Shown one piece after another: positions 57,732 to 64,000 of a DNA stretch of 64,000 nucleotides; position 1 is the stretch's first letter; every line of letters starts with the position of its first letter. Origin of the DNA: Haemophilus haemolyticus (GTDB lineage Bacteria; Pseudomonadota; Gammaproteobacteria; Enterobacterales; Pasteurellaceae); NCBI RefSeq assembly GCF_001679045.1, contig NZ_LYCK01000012.1, forward strand, positions 372,001-436,000. The letters are read 5' to 3'. The notes under the pieces were generated by a model, which worked only from the letters and a program-made list of their open reading frames with translations, was not told the origin of the DNA and ran no database searches. The position numbers and the translations under genes are program-made.

Positions 57732-59639
57732 ATGCCGTACCTTTTACGTTATATCAGCATATCTTTACTATTTTTATTTTCTCAAGCAGTCTTTGCCGAT
57801 AACTATCAAAAATGGGTTGATGACATCACTCAACGCTTGAATCATACCGAACAACTTCTTAAAGAAAACAAAATTGATGATGCCAAAACCGAAGTACAAA
57901 TGGCATATTTTGAAGTATTTGAAAATTTAGAAGGTCCCATTCGCATTAATTTTTCTGCGCAAAAAAGCTATCAAATGGAAGCCACTTTTGGTGAAATTCG
58001 CAAAATGATTGGCGAAGGTAAACCAATGAATGAGGTTCAAGCCAAAATCAACGGTTTAAAAAATGAATTACAGCAAGTTTTACCTTCTCTTGTTGAAGGG
58101 CATCAACTCAATGCTGACAGTCAGCACGGCGTTTATGATAATCAAGCGATCAAACCTTATTGGCAACAAAGTTTCAAAACCATTGATGATTTCATCGCAC
58201 AAGCCATTAGCGCTTATGAAAGCGGCGATTTTGCCAATGCTAAAAAAGCATTCCAACAAGCTCAATATGACGGCTACAAAAATTCTGAAATGGAAATGTC
58301 GGTTAGAACTAACCGCTCTTCTGAAATTTCAGCTGCGATCAATCAACAATTCTATAATTTGATTCGTTTGAGCGAACAACCTGATCAAATGACAGAAATT
58401 GCTTACCAAAGCACACAACTCTTACAAGATATTGAAGAACAGCTTCCTAATTTGCCTACTACTCGCGATGAACAAAATGCTCAAGCGACACAATCACAAG
58501 CGCAAACTTCAGATAAGGTTACAGATCAAGATTGGGCAAAAATTACGACTGAAATCAACCAACGGATTCAACAAGCTATCGCCCTTTACGAACAAGGCGA
58601 TGCGAAAAAAGCCATGCTTGCAGTACAAGACACTTACTTTGATGTATTTGAAAGTTCTGGCATGGAAAACAAAGTAGGCTCGCGCGATAGCAATTTTAAA
58701 GCAGAATTAGAAGGTTATTTCACTCGTTTAGTCAGCCTGATGAAAGCGGGAAATGGCGACAAATTACAAGAACAAGCTGCAGGTTTAAGCCAAAACTTAG
58801 CGAAAGCCGTTCAAATATTGCAAGGTGGCGAACAAAGTGATTGGTCTATGTTCTTATATAGCTTGCTTATTATTTTACGTGAAGGCTTAGAAGCGTTGTT
58901 AATCGTTGCCGCTATTGTGGCTTATATGGTGAAAAACAATCATCACGATAAATTGCCAGTTATTCGCCAATCCGTTTATATTGCGTTAGGGGCAAGCGTA
59001 GTTACCGCATTCATCTTCCAACTTATTTTTGAAAACTCAGGGCAAAACCGTGAATTGCTTGAAGGTTTCACAATGATTATTGCGGTCTTTATGCTGTTTA
59101 GTATGAGTTACTGGTTGCTTTCTAAAGTCGAAGCACAAAACTGGAAACGCTATCTTGAAGGCAAACTTTCAACGGCATTAACGGCAGGCTCTCTATTCGG
59201 CTTATGGCTTACCAGTTTCCTCGCAGTATATCGTGAAGGCGCAGAAACCGTATTGTTCTATTATGCTCTAGTTGGCGATGCGAAAAGTGCGGTAAGTTTA
59301 GCCTATCTTTTTGCTGGCTTTATTTGCGGGGTGATTTTACTGGCGATTTGCTACTTTGTAATGCGTTACACCGTGGTTAAATTGCCATTAAAACCATTCT
59401 TTATGTTTACCGGTTCATTTATGTATTTAATGGCATTTGTGTTCGCTGGCAAATCTGTACTTGAACTTATTGAAGGTAAACTGTTTGAACCGACATTAAT
59501 TAACGGTGTACCAGAAATCTCGTGGTTAGGTGTTTATCCTTATGTGGAAACCCTTGTGCCACAAGCAATCTTAATTCTTGCTGCTATTTTTGCTTTGTTT
59601 GTTATGAAATATCAAAGCAAAAAAGCGGTATCAAATTAA
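57732..59639 (+). CDS. FTR1-family iron permease with N-terminal periplasmic domain
   Basis: This protein is expected to move iron across the inner membrane together with the P19 protein encoded next. I start it at 57732 (MPYLLRYISISLL), the start of a good signal sequence ending FSQAVFA; the longer frame to 57660 has none. The 635-residue product has a long helical periplasmic part (~25-380) with two copies of an AYFEVFE/TYFDVFES-type repeat. Seven helices follow, with REGLEALLIVAAI near residue 403 and YREGAETVLFYYAL near residue 525, the two REXXE iron motifs of FTR1. First gene of the operon. Confidence 0.9.
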   Translation: MPYLLRYISISLLFLFSQAVFADNYQKWVDDITQRLNHTEQLLKENKIDDAKTEVQMAYFEVFENLEGPIRINFSAQKSYQMEATFGEIRKMIGEGKPMNEVQAKINGLKNELQQVLPSLVEGHQLNADSQHGVYDNQAIKPYWQQSFKTIDDFIAQAISAYESGDFANAKKAFQQAQYDGYKNSEMEMSVRTNRSSEISAAINQQFYNLIRLSEQPDQMTEIAYQSTQLLQDIEEQLPNLPTTRDEQNAQATQSQAQTSDKVTDQDWAKITTEINQRIQQAIALYEQGDAKKAMLAVQDTYFDVFESSGMENKVGSRDSNFKAELEGYFTRLVSLMKAGNGDKLQEQAAGLSQNLAKAVQILQGGEQSDWSMFLYSLLIILREGLEALLIVAAIVAYMVKNNHHDKLPVIRQSVYIALGASVVTAFIFQLIFENSGQNRELLEGFTMIIAVFMLFSMSYWLLSKVEAQNWKRYLEGKLSTALTAGSLFGLWLTSFLAVYREGAETVLFYYALVGDAKSAVSLAYLFAGFICGVILLAICYFVMRYTVVKLPLKPFFMFTGSFMYLMAFVFAGKSVLELIEGKLFEPTLINGVPEISWLGVYPYVETLVPQAILILAAIFALFVMKYQSKKAVSN

Positions 59640-59666
59640 CTCAAAACTCATCTCAGGAGAGAAACT

Positions 59667-60188
59667 ATGAAAAAAGCACTTCTTAGCGCAAGTTTATTAG
59701 CAGGAATGTTTGCAGCAACTTCTGCTTACGCATTCCAAGAATATCCAATCGGTGAAGCGGTTACCATGAATGACATGGAAATTGCAGCGGTTTACTTAAA
59801 ACCAGTGGATATGGAACCTCGCGGCATGGGCTTACCAGCAGCAAAATCTGATATTCACTTAGAAGCAGACATTCACGCGGTGAAAGGTAACAAAAACGGT
59901 TTTGGTGAAGGTGAATGGATGCCTTATTTAACCATCAACTATACTTTAGTCAACACTGATACTGGTGCTAAACAAGAAGGTACATTCATGCCAATGGTTG
60001 CTGGCGATGGCCCACACTATGGCGCAAACATCAAAATGATGGGCGTGGGTAACTACAAATTAACTTATCATATTGATCCGCCACCAAAAGCAGGTATGCA
60101 CCGCCACACTGATGAAGAAACTGGCGTGGGTCGTTGGTGGAAACCATTTGATGTAAATTATGAATTTAAATTTACTGGTTTAAAATAA
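59667..60188 (+). CDS. P19-family periplasmic iron/copper-binding protein
   Basis: This is a periplasmic high-affinity iron-transport protein of the P19/FetP/Tpd family, which works with FTR1-type permeases. The 173-residue product has a 22-residue signal peptide (KKALLSASLLAGMFAATSAYA). The immunoglobulin-like body has candidate metal ligands in MEPRGMGLP, DIHLEADIHAV, GDGPHYGANIKMMG and GMHRHTDEETG. P19 proteins use Cu2+ and an iron site in this His/Met/Glu pocket. AGGAGAG lies 5 bases before the ATG. It is followed by a palindromic repeat and then the DUF2318 gene. Confidence 0.92.
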   Translation: MKKALLSASLLAGMFAATSAYAFQEYPIGEAVTMNDMEIAAVYLKPVDMEPRGMGLPAAKSDIHLEADIHAVKGNKNGFGEGEWMPYLTINYTLVNTDTGAKQEGTFMPMVAGDGPHYGANIKMMGVGNYKLTYHIDPPPKAGMHRHTDEETGVGRWWKPFDVNYEFKFTGLK

Positions 60189-60195
60189 TAGTGCT

Positions 60196-60264
60196 GTAGG
60201 GTGGGCTTCTGCCCACCAATTAACAATCAGACGTGAAAAAACGGTGGGCTAAAGCCCACCCTAC
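60196..60264. repeat. Palindromic GTAGGGTGGGC-type repeat pair
   Basis: TAGGGTGGGCTTCTGCCCACC (60197-60217, cited by position) and its inverted partner at 60243-60264 enclose 25 bases. Each arm is itself a hairpin (GGTGGGC/GCCCACC) and the two arms also pair with each other. GTAGGGTGGGC is a recurring intergenic motif in several Gram-negatives. It sits inside the P19 operon. Confidence 0.75.
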
Positions 60265-60284
60265 CATTTAAAAATCCTCTTTCT

Positions 60285-61700
60285 ATGACTTATTTTTTCA
60301 TTTTTGTTCTGCAATCTCTTTTGCCAATTTCGCTTTTACTCGGTGCATCTTGGGCAATCAAAAAAGGCAACATTTCGCCTAAAACGCTTATTTGGCTAAG
60401 CCTTATTGGCTTGGCTTTAGGTGTTGTCCTACGACTCAATATTCCTAATGGACAAACCACCAACCTTATTCTAACCATCGGCTTTTTAATTATCTTCTTA
60501 CTTTTTGCAATCAGCCAATGGAGCAAATCATCAAACCTTGCCGCATTCTGGCAATTTGCATTAATGCTTATTGCAGGGGCAACTTGGGCAAAAGATCCAA
60601 ACATCACTGCACTCACCAATACAGATGTTATTAACACTGACTTTATTTTAAATATAAGTGCGGTCATTTTTGGTGTGATTTTTAGTTTAGCCTCAAGTGC
60701 ATGGCTCTATTTCTTACTTAAACAGCAACAAAAAACACAAGGAAAATCCACCGCACTTTTTGCACTCAGCTTTTTACTTTTTATCGCTTTAATTCTTCCG
60801 CTTGTAGCAGAACTGTTGCTTACCTTAATGAAATTACAACTCATTGAACTCACCAAAGTGCGGTTAAGTTTTGTGGCAAAATCAGGGGAAATCACCGCTT
60901 GGCTCAATATCATTTGTGTTGCGTTAATGCTCGTTGTTTTGTGTATTTTTACCATTCAAACACATTCAAGACGTTTAAGAGAAGCAAAAGCTGAAAAAGA
61001 TCTTATTGAACAACGCAAAAAATTAGCCTTCGTACAAACATCAAAACGCACCATTTACTGGGGCATATTGGGTATTTTATTTGTAGCTGCAAGCCAACTT
61101 TATTGGGAAAAAGTTGCCTCTCAACCACCACAACTTTCCGAAGCGGTTCCAGTACAACTTAATGACAAAAATGAAGTACATTTAGCACTTGAGCCACTTA
61201 AAGACGGTAAACTTCACCGTTTCGTTTGGATTGCTGATGATGGCAAAGCCGTACGCTTTTTTATTATCAATCGCCAACCGAATAAAGTCAGTATGGCGGC
61301 AGTATTCGATGCTTGCCTACTCTGCGGCGATCAAGGCTATGTTATGCAAGGCAATCAAGTGGTCTGCGTTGGTTGTGGCGTGCATCTCTTTATTCCATCT
61401 ATCGGTAAACCAGGCGGTTGTAACCCTGTACCTATTGAAAATTGGCAACAAACTGAAAATGAAATCGTGATTTCTCGTAAAAGCCTTGAAGATGGCTTAA
61501 ATCTATTCAGTACGATTGTGGAAATTGAAGTACAAGATCCGATTAGTGGCGCTAAACTCAAAAACACTAAAACTGAATATAAATATAGCCACGAAGGGCA
61601 TACTTATTTCTTTGAGAACGAAAAAAATCTCGATTTATTCCGCGATAATCCCGATAACTATCTCGGCATTAATAAAAACGAAAATCCAAAAGGGGAATAA
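60285..61700 (+). CDS. DUF2318 membrane protein with Cys-rich C-terminal domain
   Basis: This protein belongs to the family that neighbours P19 in many bacteria (DUF2318). The 471-residue product has about eight to nine membrane helices in the N-terminal ~290 residues. A periplasmic C-terminal domain follows, with DACLLCGDQGYVMQGNQVVC near residue 345 and VGCGVHLF. These Cys pairs may bind metal or an iron-sulfur centre. A likely role is electron or redox handling during periplasmic iron uptake, from context. It follows the palindromic repeat. The ABC permease starts 2 bases after it. Confidence 0.85.
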   Translation: MTYFFIFVLQSLLPISLLLGASWAIKKGNISPKTLIWLSLIGLALGVVLRLNIPNGQTTNLILTIGFLIIFLLFAISQWSKSSNLAAFWQFALMLIAGATWAKDPNITALTNTDVINTDFILNISAVIFGVIFSLASSAWLYFLLKQQQKTQGKSTALFALSFLLFIALILPLVAELLLTLMKLQLIELTKVRLSFVAKSGEITAWLNIICVALMLVVLCIFTIQTHSRRLREAKAEKDLIEQRKKLAFVQTSKRTIYWGILGILFVAASQLYWEKVASQPPQLSEAVPVQLNDKNEVHLALEPLKDGKLHRFVWIADDGKAVRFFIINRQPNKVSMAAVFDACLLCGDQGYVMQGNQVVCVGCGVHLFIPSIGKPGGCNPVPIENWQQTENEIVISRKSLEDGLNLFSTIVEIEVQDPISGAKLKNTKTEYKYSHEGHTYFFENEKNLDLFRDNPDNYLGINKNENPKGE

Positions 61701-61702
61701 CA

Positions 61703-63043
61703 ATGCTTGCTAGAATGTTATTTCAATCTTGGCGATTTGGTATCAAACGTAAATTGCTCGCCATTATCACTATTTTCTTAGCAGCAGGCTTAGTCTCTGC
61801 GCTGCTCGCAGTTTCCATTGATATTGGTGACAAAATGGCGAAAGAGCTGAAATCTTACGGTGCCAATATTTTGGTAGAGCCAGCTAGCAATGCGGCATTG
61901 CCTGATGAACTCAGCCATAGTGCTTCATTATCTAGCCAAGATTTTTTAGATGAGAAAGAACTTCCCAATATCAAAGATATTTTCTGGCGAAATAATATCG
62001 TGGGGTTTGCCCCGTTGCTTTCAGCAAATGTGCAAGTGACAAAATCTTCACAAAATTCCACCGCACTTTCAGCCTCAAAAACGATTAATGTGCTTGGTAC
62101 CTTTTTTGATCATAATATTGCCGTGCCCGATGAAGAGGATTACCACACGGGGCAACGAATCATTAGCCCTTATTGGAAAGTGGAAGGGGAATGGGTTGAT
62201 GATTTAAACAATGACTTTGGCGAAGTCGTCCCTGCACTTGCAGGCGAACAACTTGCCAAAAGTAATGGTTGGAAAATTGGCGATAAACTTAGCTTAAGCT
62301 ACACAAACGATAACGGCGAAAGCCAACAAAGTGCGGTAGAAATTAAAGGCATTTTAAGTACCGGTGGAACAGAAGATAATCAGCTTGTTATGCCCCTAAG
62401 TGCGGTACAAAATTTGCTTGGTTTAGAAGGCAAAGTGCAATCCGTCCGCGTATCTGCCCTCACTGTGCCAGAAAACGATCTTTCCCGTAAAGCGCGCGCC
62501 AATACTGATGCCTTAGATGCGGAAGCCTACGACCGTTGGTATTGCACCGCTTATGTTTCTTCAATTTCCCATCAATTAGAAGAAGCGATTTCTGGTGCAA
62601 TGGTTCGCCCAATTTGGCAAGTTGCTGCGTCTGAAGGTGTAGTCATTGGTAAAATCCAACTCTTACTTGCGGTCGTTACCTTCGCGGCATTAATCGCTGC
62701 GGCAATGGGTATTGCTTCCTTAATGAGCGCAGGAATTATCGAACGCTCAAAAGAAATTGGCTTAATGAAAGCACTGGGCGCTTATCAATGGCAAATTACC
62801 TTACTGTTCTACTGCGAAGCGGTGTTAAGTGCATTAGTAGGCGGAATATTTGGCTGTTTAGCCGGATGGGGATTAGCCAAATTTATCGGTGCCGCCTTAT
62901 TCGGTGCGCCTCTTGATTTTGCTTGGATCGTCGTGCCTTGTGTTCTCGTGCTCTCCATTCTTATTGCTGTGATTGGCACTTGGTTCCCTGCGCATAAAAT
63001 CGCTAAACTTTACCCTGTCGAGGTGCTTTATGGCAGAGCATAA
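61703..63043 (+). CDS. FtsX/MacB-type ABC permease of the P19 cluster
   Basis: This 446-residue protein has a MacB_PCD periplasmic domain between a first membrane helix (RKLLAIITIFLAAGLVSALL) and three C-terminal helices. That is the FtsX/MacB permease layout. The motif EIGLMKALGAYQWQITLLF near residue 350 is the typical coupling-helix region. The conserved FGAPLDFAW stretch and the ending LYPVEVLYGRA are also family-like. Its partner permease overlaps its 3' end. The ATPase is expected beyond the window. In Campylobacter the matching genes follow p19 and DUF2318 in the same order. Confidence 0.87.
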   Translation: MLARMLFQSWRFGIKRKLLAIITIFLAAGLVSALLAVSIDIGDKMAKELKSYGANILVEPASNAALPDELSHSASLSSQDFLDEKELPNIKDIFWRNNIVGFAPLLSANVQVTKSSQNSTALSASKTINVLGTFFDHNIAVPDEEDYHTGQRIISPYWKVEGEWVDDLNNDFGEVVPALAGEQLAKSNGWKIGDKLSLSYTNDNGESQQSAVEIKGILSTGGTEDNQLVMPLSAVQNLLGLEGKVQSVRVSALTVPENDLSRKARANTDALDAEAYDRWYCTAYVSSISHQLEEAISGAMVRPIWQVAASEGVVIGKIQLLLAVVTFAALIAAAMGIASLMSAGIIERSKEIGLMKALGAYQWQITLLFYCEAVLSALVGGIFGCLAGWGLAKFIGAALFGAPLDFAWIVVPCVLVLSILIAVIGTWFPAHKIAKLYPVEVLYGRA

Positions 63044-64000
63044 AAACGCAAATACTCAAAGCATGTTCTGGCGATTAATTTTCCGCGCATTACGATTACG
63101 CCTCCAACGAGTATTCATTATTTTCACCGCACTTACAGTGGGAGCAAGCATCGTCACTGCAATGGCAGCGGTTTACTTCGACATCAACACCAAAATGAGC
63201 CAAGAACTGCGTACTTTCGGAGCAAATTTCTACATTGGTTCAGCCGATGGCGGAATGATGAATCAAGCAGAGTTAAACGCAATTTTACAAAAAGCACCCG
63301 ATGGTTTTATCACTGCAGCTAGTCCTTATCTTTATGGCGTCGCACGTAGTGATTTAGAAAAAATTGTACTGATGGGCGTAAATTTTGATGCTATGCGAAT
63401 CCTCGCCCCTTACTGGCAAATTACAGGATCAGCGATCAACGTAAACTTTGACGATCGCAATGCGATGATCGGAAAAACCCTCGCTGAACGATTACATGTA
63501 AAAGTGGGAGACAGCCTACAACTTTCTAAAAATGCCGTAGAAAAACATAGTTTCAACATTAAAGGAATTGTAGAAGCCGGTGATGCAACTGATAATATGC
63601 TCATTGTAAATGTTGAATTTGCCCAAAATTGGCTAGATAAAGAAGGTGTAGTAAACAACGCCTTACTCAATGTGCAAAATGAGCAAGGTGTGAATACGGT
63701 AGATCAATTTGCCGAAAAAATCATGCAACAATATCCTGATTTAACCGCTCGCCCGATCCGTAAAGTTTCCGCCTCAGAAGGACAAATTTTAGAAAAAATT
63801 AAAGGCTTAATGGGCTTAATTTCCCTTGTGATTTTAGTACTTGCAACCTTATGTGTGAATACGACCTTAATTGCAATTGTTGGCGAACGCTCCAAAGAAT
63901 TTGCCTTACAGAAAGCCCTGGGCGCGAGAAAATTAGACATCATTCGCCAAATCAGCACAGAAATTTTAATTATCGCATTTTGTGCCATTATTATCGGACT
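63030..64000 (+). CDS. Second FtsX/MacB-type ABC permease (3' end beyond window)
   Basis: ATG 63030 overlaps the preceding permease gene by 14 bases, and the frame stays open to the window end (323 codons). It opens MAEHKNANTQSMFWRL, then a first helix (RVFIIFTALTVGASIVTAM) and a periplasmic MacB_PCD-like domain. The FtsX core follows, starting at IKGLMGLISLVILVLATLC and ending at the window edge after FALQKALGARKLDIIRQ. It is the paired permease of the upstream gene, likely forming a heterodimer with it. Confidence 0.85.
   Translation, partial: MAEHKNANTQSMFWRLIFRALRLRLQRVFIIFTALTVGASIVTAMAAVYFDINTKMSQELRTFGANFYIGSADGGMMNQAELNAILQKAPDGFITAASPYLYGVARSDLEKIVLMGVNFDAMRILAPYWQITGSAINVNFDDRNAMIGKTLAERLHVKVGDSLQLSKNAVEKHSFNIKGIVEAGDATDNMLIVNVEFAQNWLDKEGVVNNALLNVQNEQGVNTVDQFAEKIMQQYPDLTARPIRKVSASEGQILEKIKGLMGLISLVILVLATLCVNTTLIAIVGERSKEFALQKALGARKLDIIRQISTEILIIAFCAIIIG

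Overview
This 64 kb window is chromosomal DNA of a Haemophilus species of the H. influenzae / H. haemolyticus group. The evidence is the low G+C content, dozens of copies of the Haemophilus uptake signal sequence (core AAGTGCGGT or its complement ACCGCACTT, often paired head-to-head as terminators), and near-identity of many proteins to remembered H. influenzae proteins. Gene blocks resemble H. influenzae Rd blocks but are joined in a different order. A [NiFe] hydrogenase-2 locus is present, which as far as I recall Rd lacks, so a hydrogenase-bearing relative such as H. haemolyticus is plausible. The species call is inference.

Layout. 1-4.0 kb: the 3' part of putP, cmoB, cdd (minus strand) and dps, with a CRP-like site and an OxyR-type tetranucleotide array between cdd and dps. 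4.2-9.4 kb: the trp operon trpE-trpG-(tautomerase-like)-trpD-trpCF, starting at a TrpR operator/promoter that leaves no room for a leader peptide. 9.5-16.1 kb: hybOABCDE-hybG behind an FNR-type promoter. 16.3-17.7 kb: a wrecked hipBA toxin-antitoxin locus followed by an orphan predicted membrane protein. 17.7-22.1 kb: valS, an ASCH-domain fusion protein and holC. 22.3-26.4 kb: fumC, a chalcone-isomerase-like periplasmic protein, rnm and pyrD. 26.5-31.7 kb: metE (MetJ operator) and pepN. 31.8-34.9 kb: purEK (PurR box) and aspC. 34.9-37.3 kb: moaACDE behind a molybdenum-cofactor riboswitch. 37.5-38.8 kb: the ytfE/scdA iron-sulfur repair gene with an FNR box, and the RNase P RNA gene rnpB. 38.9-45.7 kb: kdsD-kdsC, yccS, a YccT-family protein, sohB and a BamE-OmpA-type lipoprotein. 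45.9-52.6 kb: the rsx (rnf) electron-transport operon with nth, including an apparently overlooked 27-codon membrane micro-ORF between rsxA and rsxB and a repeat-rich RsxC. 52.6-54.0 kb: a sodium symporter. 54.0-56.6 kb: ygiW-qseB-qseC (FirRS type) behind a PmrA-type box. 56.6-64 kb: a Dyp-type peroxidase, then an FTR1/P19 iron-uptake operon running off the window end.

Functionally the window is rich in anaerobic and redox physiology: H2 oxidation through HybOABC, molybdopterin synthesis for nitrate/DMSO/formate enzymes, Rsx/Rnf electron transfer, and FNR boxes on hyb and ytfE. It also carries iron and oxidative-stress genes (Dps, YtfE, FTR1/P19, a Dyp peroxidase, FirRS) and standard biosynthesis (trp, pyr, pur, met, KDO). 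The less ordinary parts are the degenerate hipBA with the adjoining orphan gene, the 220-residue unknown tail on the YqfB-like protein, the rsx micro-ORF, the USS-bearing RsxC repeats and the hydrogenase insertion. I see no CRISPR array, tRNA, rRNA, prophage or transposase.
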